From contig NZ_AULF01000014.1 of the NCBI RefSeq assembly GCF_000425145.1, positions 54,453 to 118,452 of the forward strand: a stretch of 64,000 nt of DNA. Reading direction: 5' to 3'. The notes beneath the pieces were generated by a model that saw only the letters and a program-made list of their open reading frames with translations, ran no database searches and was not told where the DNA came from. Source of the DNA: Pedobacter glucosidilyticus DSM 23534. GTDB taxonomy: Bacteria > Bacteroidota > Bacteroidia > Sphingobacteriales > Sphingobacteriaceae. A program made the position numbers and the translations under genes. Of the stretch, positions 43,579-52,431 are shown one piece after another (positions within the stretch are counted from its first letter, which is position 1; each line of letters starts with the position of its first letter).

Positions 43579-44244
43579 ATGAAGCATATTTTTAAGTCTT
43601 TATTGGTTTTTATATTCTTGTTTTTAGGAGTTAGTGTACAAGCACAGCCCCAGAAAGCGCCATTTTACAAAGAGATAGCGCAATACAAAAAGCAAGATTC
43701 GCTACAATTTCCTCAAAAAAATGCAGTGTTATTTGTTGGAAGTTCTTCTCTAAGATTATGGAAAGATTTAGAAAATGTTTTTAAAGCTTACGGAGCTATT
43801 AATCGTGGGTTTGGTGGTTCAACTTTAGCTGATGCTATTTATTATGCCGATGATATTATTTATCCTTATCAGCCTAAGCATATTTTTATTTATAGCGGAG
43901 AAAATGATATTGCCAGTGGTGCAAGTGTTGACGTTACGGTGGATAGGTTTAAAATCCTTTTCAATCTGATTAGAAAGCAAATCCCAAAAGCAAGAATTTC
44001 TTATATCTCTATTAAACCCAGCATCAGCAGAGAAAAATTTGATGCTGCTTTTCAGGATGCTAACGCTAAAATTAAATCGTTTTTAAGCTCGAAACCGGCA
44101 ACAGATTTTATTGATGTTTACCAAGCTATGTTAGCCGAAAATGGTAAGGTAAGACAGGATATCTTCATTCAGGATAATTTACATATGAATCAAAAAGGTT
44201 ATGATATCTGGATAAAAGCGTTGAAGCCGTATTTTACGGAGTAG
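43579..44244 (+). CDS. SGNH/GDSL-family esterase
   Basis: A 221-residue exported hydrolase (signal peptide ending VSVQAQP). The four SGNH blocks are clear: FVGSSSLRLW (block I serine), NRGFGGST (block II glycine), YSGENDIASG (block III asparagine) and DNLHMNQKGYD (block V Asp-His). It starts 6 bp after the previous esterase gene and ends the sugar-utilisation operon. Like its neighbour, it may de-esterify substituted beta-glucan. It converges with the DUF4143 ATPase gene, overlapping by 11 bp. Confidence 0.88.
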   Translation: MKHIFKSLLVFIFLFLGVSVQAQPQKAPFYKEIAQYKKQDSLQFPQKNAVLFVGSSSLRLWKDLENVFKAYGAINRGFGGSTLADAIYYADDIIYPYQPKHIFIYSGENDIASGASVDVTVDRFKILFNLIRKQIPKARISYISIKPSISREKFDAAFQDANAKIKSFLSSKPATDFIDVYQAMLAENGKVRQDIFIQDNLHMNQKGYDIWIKALKPYFTE

Positions 44245-45685
44245 TATTTTTCATTTTTAATGTAATGTTACCAATGTTATAGCTGTATACAGATGCTGGT
44301 AAAAACGAAAATGATAAATCATCTAATTGTTTTAATCCAGATTGATCAATAGAAGTAACCAATGCATGCTGAATCTTGTTACTCCTACAGAAATTTATTA
44401 AGCTTTTTAACTCTTTTGGCTTGTCAAAATATCTATTACTCCACTTTATTTCTACTCCCCAAACTGGTTTAAATTTTCTATCATCAACTAATACTAAATC
44501 CACTTCTCCTTCGCTTCTACCTTCTTTCCATCTAGCATAAGTTAGGTCTAATTTTTCTCTATGCATCCATTGAGATAATACGACTGTCTCTACCATATTA
44601 CCCATTTCAGTATCAGTTTCATTAATAGGAGAGAATAAAGCTGTTCTTAAAGAGGAATTAGTTAAATAAACTTTGAAACTAGTTATACGTTTTAAACGCT
44701 TTGTATTTATATCTACTTTATTTAAAACCTTAATAAGGAAAGCAGCTTCTAAATATTCTAGATACTTTTTTAATGTGTCTTTTTGTATGCTACTTTCTTT
44801 ACTCATGGTTTCATAAGAAAATTCGTTTCCTGTATTATAAGCCAGATATGTGAAAAAGCGATTTAACTCTTGAACGTCTTTAATACCATATAAACTTGGT
44901 AAATCACGCAGCAATACTTTATCAACAATATCATTTTTTACATATCTACCCATGTCGCTCTGGATCTTTTCACTTAACACTACTTCAGGGTATCCGCCAA
45001 AATTGAGGTAATGAACAAATTCTTTATTTAAAGTTTTAATATCGTGTGTAAGACAATATGGGATTTGATTATCACCGTAACTTATATGTCCATCATAAAT
45101 AAGATGATTCATTTTCTTTAGATGTATATATTCTTGAAAGGTTAGAGGAGGGAGCATAAAATCAGTAAATCTTCCTGCGCCACTTTCAGTACTGTGCCAT
45201 TTTAAAGCCGCCGCTGCAGAACCTGATACTATAAATTTAGTTTCAGGATAAGAGTCAACTAATACTTTAAGGTGGCGTTCCCAATCTTTAAGATATTGTA
45301 TTTCATCAAAGAAAATATAACAATGATTAAGATTTTCAAGATGAAGAGATTGTTTACATAGATTTAGTATATCTTCTAAACTTAAATGAACATAAATAGG
45401 ATTATCGATACCAATAAAAAATATCTTTTGTGGATTTATATTTTCTGCTAATAATTCTTGAATGCTATGAAATAACATGACTGTTTTGCCCACCCGCCTA
45501 GGCCCCATTAGTACTAAAGCTCTACGAATATTTTTTTCAATTACATATGGATAAAACAAGTTAAAATATAGGCGTTTAGCCATAGAACTGTACATCTCAG
45601 GGATGCTCTTATTAACCCACCAAGGATTTTCATAACGCAATCTCTCAATTATTTTCTCTGTCGGAATAAGATTTATTTTACTCAT
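44234..45685 (-). CDS. AAA+ ATPase with DUF4143 domain (second copy)
   Basis: A 483-residue ATP-binding protein. Walker A is MGPRRVGKT and Walker B IFFDEIQYL; sensor SGSAAAAL follows, then DUF4143 with LPPLTFQEYI, and a C-terminal nuclease-like block GEVDLVLVDDRKFKPVWGVEIKW (D...E-x-K). It has the same build as the gene at 10915-12120, although with a longer N-terminal part and clearly lower identity. Function is unsettled for the family. It lies between the sugar locus and a GFKPRFK-repeat gene, and no repeat array is seen upstream. Confidence 0.87.
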   Translation of the reverse strand: MSKINLIPTEKIIERLRYENPWWVNKSIPEMYSSMAKRLYFNLFYPYVIEKNIRRALVLMGPRRVGKTVMLFHSIQELLAENINPQKIFFIGIDNPIYVHLSLEDILNLCKQSLHLENLNHCYIFFDEIQYLKDWERHLKVLVDSYPETKFIVSGSAAAALKWHSTESGAGRFTDFMLPPLTFQEYIHLKKMNHLIYDGHISYGDNQIPYCLTHDIKTLNKEFVHYLNFGGYPEVVLSEKIQSDMGRYVKNDIVDKVLLRDLPSLYGIKDVQELNRFFTYLAYNTGNEFSYETMSKESSIQKDTLKKYLEYLEAAFLIKVLNKVDINTKRLKRITSFKVYLTNSSLRTALFSPINETDTEMGNMVETVVLSQWMHREKLDLTYARWKEGRSEGEVDLVLVDDRKFKPVWGVEIKWSNRYFDKPKELKSLINFCRSNKIQHALVTSIDQSGLKQLDDLSFSFLPASVYSYNIGNITLKMKNTTP

Positions 45686-45944
45686 AAAACTTTCTATTTA
45701 TACAAAAATAGTAAAATAAAAAGTTTTTAATCTTCTTATTTTTACATAATAATATCCTATAGATGTTTTTAGTTATATTATGTGATAAGTTGATTTTAAA
45801 ATCTTAGAATATGCTAGTATTTCTCAACCACTAAGCTAGCAGAATTCTCATAGCTGGTTTAAGATATAAAAAGAGGCAACTTTAACGCTATTAGTAGGTT
45901 TTATATTATTAGGGAGGTACGAAGCTATTTTACAATTAAGTTTT

Positions 45945-46835
45945 TTACTTATTCTGTTTAAATCTAGGTTTAAAACCTAAAGGTTTCGCTGTAGAAGTAT
46001 GCTCTTCCTTTATTTCTTCTTGCGAATCAGCTACTATATTTTCTTCAGCATTAACACCTTCTTGTTTAATTGTGGTAGTCTTAGCCTTAAATCTAGGTTT
46101 AAAGCCTAAAGGTTTATCTTCTTGAACTAGTGTTTCAATAGTTTTTTCTGGCTCTAAGTTAGTGGGTTCTTCCTTTATTTCTTCTTGTTGAATAGGGGTT
46201 TGGGTAGCCTTAAATCTAGGTTTAAAACCAACAGCGGGTTTGCTTTCTTCAGTTTTGGTAGCTGAAATAGGTTCCTCTGTCTTTGTTTCTTCTGTTTTTA
46301 TAGTTGTAGCACTTGCCTTAAATCTAGGCTTAAAACCAACTGGAGTAGTGGATTTACTTTCTGCTGTTTCAGGAGTTGGAATAGGCTGTTCTGCTTTTGT
46401 TTCCTCACTTTTTACCGGCCTAGCTCCGGCTTTAAAGCGGGGTTTAAAGCCAGCGGGTTTGGCTATAGTTGTTTCTTCTGTACTTGGGTTTGGTGTAGTA
46501 TTTTCTTCAGTTTCTTTTAGTGCTACGGTAGCAGCTTTAAATTTAGGTTTAAAGCCAGCAGGTTTAGCTATTACAGCTTCCGCTTCGGTAGTTTTTTCTT
46601 CTTTTACAGCCGTTATAACTGTTTTTTGGTATAAAGCTTTTAAGCTGTTTTCTTCTTCTTCAGATAAGCGAAAATCTTTACGCAGCTTGTTAAACCAGTA
46701 TTTCTTGGTATGGTCAAAGCTTTTTTCGCCCATTAAAGTAAAATGACTTTTGAATTGTGTGTATAAACCATTGTCAGCTTGTCTAAGCTTATTAAGGTCT
46801 ATTTTCTTTTTTAAGAAAAACTCTTCAAAAGTCAT
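45945..46835 (-). CDS. GFKPRFK-repeat protein, unknown function
   Basis: A 296-residue protein with two parts. Residues 1-75 are a compact helical domain (MTFEEFFLKKKIDLNKLRQ, then FKSHFTLMGEKSFDHTKKYW), unrecognised. The rest is acidic, E/T/K/P-rich and probably disordered, with six copies of G-F-K-P-[KR]-F-K at 94-100, 129-135, 167-173, 203-209, 244-250 and 287-293, spaced 35-43 residues. Only the first copy has K at position 5. No signal peptide. It could be a multivalent tether for a partner or for a nucleic acid. It starts 26 bp after the YebC-family gene, which suggests a shared transcript. Confidence 0.8.
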   Translation of the reverse strand: MTFEEFFLKKKIDLNKLRQADNGLYTQFKSHFTLMGEKSFDHTKKYWFNKLRKDFRLSEEEENSLKALYQKTVITAVKEEKTTEAEAVIAKPAGFKPKFKAATVALKETEENTTPNPSTEETTIAKPAGFKPRFKAGARPVKSEETKAEQPIPTPETAESKSTTPVGFKPRFKASATTIKTEETKTEEPISATKTEESKPAVGFKPRFKATQTPIQQEEIKEEPTNLEPEKTIETLVQEDKPLGFKPRFKAKTTTIKQEGVNAEENIVADSQEEIKEEHTSTAKPLGFKPRFKQNK

Positions 46836-46861
46836 TTTTACAATGTTTTTTAGCTTAAAAA

Positions 46862-47587
46862 CTATTCTGCCATATTATGATAAACTGCTTGTACATCATC
46901 GTCTTCTTCCAGTTTATCTAATAATTTTAAAATATCGGCAGCTTGTTCTTCATTCACTTCTGTGTATGAAAGCGCAATACGTTCTAATTTAGCTTGTTTA
47001 ACTTCAATACCTTTTTCTTCTAAAGCTTTTTGCATTTTACCAAAATCTTCAAAAGCGGCATGTATCACTACTTCGTCTTCTCCTTCTTCGTTGGCCTCAA
47101 CAAAAATCTCTTCTAAGCCAGCATCAATCAATTCAAATTCTAATTCTTCTAAGTCTAAATCTCCAGGAGTAAATCTAAAAGACGATACTCTTTTGAAAAT
47201 AAAGTCTAAAGAGCCAGTTTTCCCTAAAGCACCGTTACATTTATTAAAATAGCTACGTACGTTAGCTACAGTACGGTTGGTATTATCTGTTGCGGTTTCA
47301 ACCAAAACAGCAACGCCATTTGGCCCATAACCTTCATATACAATCTCTTCGTAACCTGCGGTACTTTTATCTGAAGCTCTTTTTATGGCCGCATCTACAC
47401 GGTCTTTAGGCATATTCACTGCCTTGGCATTTTGTATGGCAGTTCTTAATCTCGAGTTGGTTTCCGGACTTGGTCCACCTTCTTTAACAGCAATGACAAT
47501 ATCTTTACCAATACGGGTAAATTGTACCGCCATTTTAGCCCAACGCTTAAATTTTCTTTCTTTACGGAATTCGAATGCTCTTCCCAT
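46862..47587 (-). CDS. YebC/PmpR-family protein
   Basis: A 241-residue protein with the YebC arrangement: GRAFEFRKERKFKRWAKMAVQF at its start, NSRLRTAIQNAKAVNMPKDRVDAAIKRA, EIVYEGYGPNGVAVLVETATDNTNRT (a family hallmark), and acidic domain III. Members have been described as DNA-binding regulators and, for some, as translation factors that relieve ribosome stalling at proline stretches. Length is normal. The downstream gene at 45945-46835 follows after 26 bp, so a joint transcript is likely. Confidence 0.95.
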   Translation of the reverse strand: MGRAFEFRKERKFKRWAKMAVQFTRIGKDIVIAVKEGGPSPETNSRLRTAIQNAKAVNMPKDRVDAAIKRASDKSTAGYEEIVYEGYGPNGVAVLVETATDNTNRTVANVRSYFNKCNGALGKTGSLDFIFKRVSSFRFTPGDLDLEELEFELIDAGLEEIFVEANEEGEDEVVIHAAFEDFGKMQKALEEKGIEVKQAKLERIALSYTEVNEEQAADILKLLDKLEEDDDVQAVYHNMAE

Positions 47588-47706
47588 TGTGTTTTTGTTA
47601 TTTTTGAGTCCGATGTCGGATAACCGAAGTCGGATATGTCTTTATCTATTTTTAGATGTTGCTGTTACATCAACTATATTTCAATCCCAAAACTATAAAA
47701 AAATGC

Positions 47707-48654
47707 TTAACCCTTTCCCAGATTTCTAAGCATTTCGTTAGTTATTTTTTGGAGGTCAAATTTAGGCGACCAATTCCAGTCTTTTTCTGCATAGCTATCA
47801 TCAATAGATTTTGGCCAACTGTTGGCAATGGCTTGTCTAGGGTCGTTTTCGCTATAAGTTAAGGTAAATTCTGGGATATGTTTTTTGATTTCTGTAGCCA
47901 GTTCTTCTGGGTTAAAACTAAGCCCGTTAAAATTATAGCTCGACCTGATGTTTATATTTTCTGCAGGAGCATCCATCAATTCAATGGTACCACGTATCGC
48001 ATCATCCATATACATCATGGGTAAATCTGTTTCTGCAGAAAGAAAGCTTTGGTAAGTCTTCTTTTTTAAGGCATCATGAAAAATATGGATAGCATAATCT
48101 GTTGTTCCTCCGCCCGGCATGGCTTTCCAGCTGATGATGCCTGGGTAGCGTATACTTCTTACATCTAAACCAAACTTCTGAAAATAGTACTCGCACCATC
48201 TCTCGCCAGCAAGTTTACTAATGCCATAAACCGTATTTGGGTCCATAGTACAAAACTGCGGTGTTTGGTTTTTTGGTGATGATGGCCCAAAAACCGCGAT
48301 AGAACTTGGCCAATAAACTTTTTGTGTGCCATACTCGATAGAAAAATCAAGCACATTAAGCAAGCCATTCATATTTAAATCCCAAGCTAATTTTGGGTTT
48401 TGCTCGCCAGTTGCAGATAGTAATGCGGCTAGTAAATAAACTTGTTTAGGCTTGTATTTTGTAAATACGGCTTTTAGGTTTTCTTTGTCTAAAACGTTTA
48501 CAAACTCAAACGGGCCAGCATTCTTAATGTCATAATCGGGCCTGCGGATATCGCAGGCTATCACTTTATTATAACCATAGGCTTTTCTAAGGGCGGTAAC
48601 CAACTCGGTGCCTATTTGCCCATTAGAACCTAGAACTAATATATGTTCTGTCAT
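47707..48654 (-). CDS. L-threonine 3-dehydrogenase-like NAD-dependent epimerase/dehydratase
   Basis: A 315-residue extended short-chain dehydrogenase. The nucleotide motif is VLGSNGQIGTEL at the N-terminus; the Y-x3-K is in VYGISKLAGE with the S in WPSSIAVFGP. The RSIRYPGIISWKAMPGGGTTDY segment is a hallmark of the SDR-type threonine dehydrogenases of Bacteroidota, which oxidise L-threonine to 2-amino-3-ketobutyrate. It could instead be a sugar epimerase, but the conserved sequence favours TDH. The gene overlaps nothing; the preceding lamin-tail gene ends 3 bp before its start. Confidence 0.85.
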   Translation of the reverse strand: MTEHILVLGSNGQIGTELVTALRKAYGYNKVIACDIRRPDYDIKNAGPFEFVNVLDKENLKAVFTKYKPKQVYLLAALLSATGEQNPKLAWDLNMNGLLNVLDFSIEYGTQKVYWPSSIAVFGPSSPKNQTPQFCTMDPNTVYGISKLAGERWCEYYFQKFGLDVRSIRYPGIISWKAMPGGGTTDYAIHIFHDALKKKTYQSFLSAETDLPMMYMDDAIRGTIELMDAPAENINIRSSYNFNGLSFNPEELATEIKKHIPEFTLTYSENDPRQAIANSWPKSIDDSYAEKDWNWSPKFDLQKITNEMLRNLGKG

Positions 48655-48656
48655 TT

Positions 48657-51266
48657 TTAATTTAATTTTGATGCCAAGGCTACAGCTTTTTTAAACTTTT
48701 TAATGTTAGCCTGTAAGTCAAAAAACTCAGCATAAACAATATAAACACCCGTTTGTAAAAGGTTATTATTTTCATTTAAACCATCCCAAGTAAAACTTCC
48801 TTCAGCAGAAACGTTTTGGTTTTCAATCAGTTTTTTTACCAATTGTCCTTTATCATTAAAAATAGAAATTTTAGCTACAAACCCGCTGTTAGGTAATTTA
48901 TAGTTAATGGTTAAAATATCTTCAAATCCATCATTATCAGGCGAAAAGCTTTTTCCTGATAAGGTTAATTCTTCATTTGTAACGTTATTGTTTTGCGTTT
49001 GAGAATTTTGATATGCGGGTGTGGCATAACCTACAGTTGCCGTAGCTGATTTAAAATTACCCGGTTTATTAGTCTCCTCATTTGCTGACACCCGTTCTAA
49101 AGAAATGCCTTCAACATCTCTCAATAACTCAAAGTGCATATCAGCATCGTAATTAAATTGGTCTATGCGCCTGTTGTTTTTATCTAACAATACAACAACA
49201 CCTTCAGAATCATTATATGCAGGCATGCTAGCCATTTGAACAAAATGAGTAGGATTTAAAGTTTGATAAGCCGTTTTTATTTGATCTGGATTGGTACTTA
49301 AAACCCAATAGCTGCCTGGTTCTGCTAGTATGGTCGATGCACTTACTGGTCTAATATTTATTAAAGAATCTCTATCTGTATTCAGATTTGAAAGATAAAG
49401 ATCCTTCAAGTCTAAAATTTTATCAGAACGATTATAAACTTCCACAAAATCTACTCCCCCTGGTTTTGGGTTAAATAATATTTCGTTGACAACTAAATCC
49501 TTTGGTTCTAATAATGCTGGATAGGTAAAAGCTAAAGCTTGATTATTGATTATACTAACACCACAATCTGCAATATTATTTAGGGTAAGGGTGTAATTTA
49601 AGTTTCTGGCTAATGCAGTGGTATATTTGAGTTCTGCCTGTGAAAAATCTGGTGCTAAAAGGCTAACGCTTTGAGGGCTTCCTACGCCATTATTAATACT
49701 GTAATTGCTACTAAAAGATGCTTGCAAACTATCTAAACCACGGTTAAAAGTTACCCATAAGGTTACACTATCTCTTAATTCAACGGCAGAAGCTACTAAA
49801 GCATCGGTGGTTCTGTTACTCAAATAAATGCTGTTTTGCATGCCTGGTGTACCACCTATAGCATTTATACTTGATGTATAAAGTTGTGATGTTTTGCAAG
49901 TACTAAGGGGGTCTATCAATTCTAAGGTCCAGCCGCCAGCTCTTTTCGTGGTATTTCTATACCAAGTATCGCTGTAGCTAACAGTATTGATGAGTGTGCC
50001 TACATCATTAAAGAAACTTAACCTATCTGAAGTATTGTTTAACGATGGCCACGGCGAAATTCCTAAAACTCTGCCAAAAGGTTTTAAGGCGTTGGTATCT
50101 GCCCGGGCACAAATAATTAAATATTCGTTTGCTTTTATGGTATCTCCTGTAAAGGTGTAGGTTGAAGTGGCATCACTATATTTATAACCATTAAGTGGGA
50201 TATCTTCTGTAGTACGGTTCCAAAGTTCAATAAACTCTACTTCGGGTAAACCAACGGGTGGTGTTGGGTCTGCAAATATTTCATTAATAACAATATCATT
50301 GAAAATAGCTCTGTAAGGTTTTTTATAGTTAAAGTTTCTGTTTATAGTACTAGCAACATTGCCACTTAAATCTCTAATGTTATTAATACTGATGTTATAA
50401 GTATTGGTGTTTAAGCTATTTGCTAAATTTAAGACCACCGTATTACCACTTACATTTGCCGTTGCTGGGATGATATTTCCAGGATTTATCAGATAATTTA
50501 AACGATTACTGGCTTCTGCTGGTGTAATAGCTTCATTAAAGTTTAAAGTAATTTTATTTGAGTCTGGTATAACAATATTTAATACAGGCGGAGTAATATC
50601 AACAACCAAATCTTGCACAATAATATTATCAAAAAAGTGTTTTTGAAAAAATGTAGCTGTAGATTGTTGAACTAAAAAGCCAAACCAATTGGTTGTAGTA
50701 AATGTATTATCGGTAACTGTTCCTTCAGAACGATAAGCATTTCCAGTACCAGTACTATCTCTTTCTAAGTTGAAAGTAGCATTAGCAGTTCTGCTTACTT
50801 TAATTTTGAAATTATTATTAGTTGTACTGGATACCAAACCATCTCCACCATCAATAATTTTAGTACTTGTAGCAGTTGTTCCGCTTCTTTTGTAAAGTGC
50901 TATTTCATCAGCTGTATTACCAATTCGAACAAAATAGCCGTTAATATTAGTTGCCTTAAGGTCAGATGTATTACTAATGAGGTAAACATCAACATAATTT
51001 GCACCTGATGTAGCAAATTGGAGGTTGCAATTAAACTCCCATGTACAGCCTAGAGCCTTACTATTTTCTGTTGCTATATAAAAATTGGTATTAGTGGTAG
51101 TATTATTAGAACGCAGTTGCTCGTTTACAACAATAAAGTTCAAATTTACATCTTGTCCTATCCAAGTGGGGCTGTTGGTAAAATTACCGTCAGAAAATGC
51201 ATCATTTATTTGTGCAAAAGAGTTTTTATAACATATAATCAAAAATAATAGTAAAATCTTTCTCAT
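48657..51266 (-). CDS. Secreted lamin-tail-domain surface protein
   Basis: An 869-residue exported protein (signal peptide MRKILLLFLIICYKNSFAQ). It contains a laminin/concanavalin-like N-terminal region, Ig-like (SbsA-type) modules at about 225-315 and 490-580, two lamin-tail-like modules (DIVINEIFADPTPPVGLPEVEFIELWN and DLVVNEILFNPKPGGVDFVEVYN), and a C-terminal FlgD-like or type IX-like module (SFSPDNDGFEDILTINY with WDGLNENN). The end FKKAVALASKLN lacks a clear C-terminal sorting signal seen in many type IX substrates, so export route is uncertain. A surface or adhesin role is inferred. Divergent from asd. Confidence 0.85.
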   Translation of the reverse strand: MRKILLLFLIICYKNSFAQINDAFSDGNFTNSPTWIGQDVNLNFIVVNEQLRSNNTTTNTNFYIATENSKALGCTWEFNCNLQFATSGANYVDVYLISNTSDLKATNINGYFVRIGNTADEIALYKRSGTTATSTKIIDGGDGLVSSTTNNNFKIKVSRTANATFNLERDSTGTGNAYRSEGTVTDNTFTTTNWFGFLVQQSTATFFQKHFFDNIIVQDLVVDITPPVLNIVIPDSNKITLNFNEAITPAEASNRLNYLINPGNIIPATANVSGNTVVLNLANSLNTNTYNISINNIRDLSGNVASTINRNFNYKKPYRAIFNDIVINEIFADPTPPVGLPEVEFIELWNRTTEDIPLNGYKYSDATSTYTFTGDTIKANEYLIICARADTNALKPFGRVLGISPWPSLNNTSDRLSFFNDVGTLINTVSYSDTWYRNTTKRAGGWTLELIDPLSTCKTSQLYTSSINAIGGTPGMQNSIYLSNRTTDALVASAVELRDSVTLWVTFNRGLDSLQASFSSNYSINNGVGSPQSVSLLAPDFSQAELKYTTALARNLNYTLTLNNIADCGVSIINNQALAFTYPALLEPKDLVVNEILFNPKPGGVDFVEVYNRSDKILDLKDLYLSNLNTDRDSLINIRPVSASTILAEPGSYWVLSTNPDQIKTAYQTLNPTHFVQMASMPAYNDSEGVVVLLDKNNRRIDQFNYDADMHFELLRDVEGISLERVSANEETNKPGNFKSATATVGYATPAYQNSQTQNNNVTNEELTLSGKSFSPDNDGFEDILTINYKLPNSGFVAKISIFNDKGQLVKKLIENQNVSAEGSFTWDGLNENNNLLQTGVYIVYAEFFDLQANIKKFKKAVALASKLN

Positions 51267-51332
51267 ATTTGGCGTTCGAAATTTTTTGTAAAATAGTTAA
51301 ACAATAGAAAGTTAGTATTAAATTTTTAAAAA

Positions 51333-52328
51333 ATGAAAGTTGCAGTTGTAGGCGCAACCGGCCTAGTAGGTACGGAGATGTTAAAAGTATTAGCAGAGCG
51401 CAATTTCCCAGTTACAGAATTGATTCCAGTGGCTTCAGAAAAAAGCAAGGGTAAGGAAATTGATTTCAAGGGAAAGAAGTACAAGGTTGTAACTGTTGAT
51501 GAGGCTATTGCCATGCAGCCAGATGTAGCTTTGTTTTCTGCCGGAGGTAGCACTTCTACAGAGCAAGCACCTAAATTTGCTGCTGCTGGTACTACGGTAA
51601 TTGATAATTCATCTGCGTGGAGGATGGATCCTACCAAGAAATTGGTTGTCCCAGAAGTTAATGCATCTGTTTTAACTAAGGAAGACAAAATTATTGCAAA
51701 CCCTAATTGCTCTACCATACAAATGGTAGTTGCTTTAAAACCTTTGCATGATGAATATAAAATAAAAAGAGTTGTGGTTTCTACTTACCAATCTGTTACA
51801 GGTACTGGTGTTAAAGCGGTAGACCAATTAATGAACGAGCGTAAAGGTATTACTGATGGCCCTATGGCTTATGCTTATCCTATCGACTTAAATGTTATCC
51901 CTCAAATTGATGTTTTCCAAGATAATGGATACACCAAAGAAGAGATGAAAATGATTAAAGAAACCAATAAAATTATGGGCGATGATAGTATTAAAGTTAC
52001 TGCCACAACCGTAAGAATACCAGTGATGGGTGGTCACTCAGAATCTATTAATATCGAGTTTGAAAAGGATTTTGATTTAGCTAAAGTTCGTGAGTTGCTA
52101 GCAGCTACAAGCGGTGTTATTGTTGTTGATGACCCTGCAAATGCTAAATATCCAATGCCAATGGATGCACATGGTAAAGATGAAGTTTTAGTAGGACGTA
52201 TCCGCAGAGATGAATCACAGGCAAATACCCTAAACATGTGGTGCGTTGCTGATAATTTAAGAAAAGGTGCTGCTACCAATGCAGTCCAGATAGCAGAATA
52301 TCTTTATAGCCAAAAGTTAATAGGTTAA
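51333..52328 (+). CDS. asd: Aspartate-semialdehyde dehydrogenase
   Basis: A 331-residue NADPH-dependent enzyme that makes aspartate semialdehyde, the branch point to lysine, diaminopimelate, threonine and methionine. The nucleotide motif is VVGATGLVGTEM; the catalytic cysteine is in ANPNCSTIQM and the acid/base histidine in MGGHSESI. Length is normal. It is divergent from the lamin-tail gene and followed by a terminator, so it is probably a single-gene unit. The next gene also serves cell-wall metabolism. Confidence 0.97.
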   Translation: MKVAVVGATGLVGTEMLKVLAERNFPVTELIPVASEKSKGKEIDFKGKKYKVVTVDEAIAMQPDVALFSAGGSTSTEQAPKFAAAGTTVIDNSSAWRMDPTKKLVVPEVNASVLTKEDKIIANPNCSTIQMVVALKPLHDEYKIKRVVVSTYQSVTGTGVKAVDQLMNERKGITDGPMAYAYPIDLNVIPQIDVFQDNGYTKEEMKMIKETNKIMGDDSIKVTATTVRIPVMGGHSESINIEFEKDFDLAKVRELLAATSGVIVVDDPANAKYPMPMDAHGKDEVLVGRIRRDESQANTLNMWCVADNLRKGAATNAVQIAEYLYSQKLIG

Positions 52329-52348
52329 TTTTTTATATAGATAAACTT

Positions 52349-52385
52349 AAAGGAGCGGAATTTTAATTTCGCTCCTTTTGTTTTT
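52349..52385 (+). terminator. Rho-independent terminator of asd
   Basis: A 14-bp stem AAAGGAGCGGAATT / AATTTCGCTCCTTT with a TT turn (one G-U pair) is followed by T, G and five T. It lies 20 bp after the asd stop codon. Confidence 0.9.
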
Positions 52386-52431
52386 AACCGTTTTTCTGGT
52401 TTAATGGATGATAATTTTTAATTTCACTGTG

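Noticed and set aside
46240..46746. Plus-strand 168-residue frame opposite the GFKPRFK-repeat gene
   Set aside because: It mirrors the repeated codons of the real gene, and has low-complexity composition and no signal or family motif.
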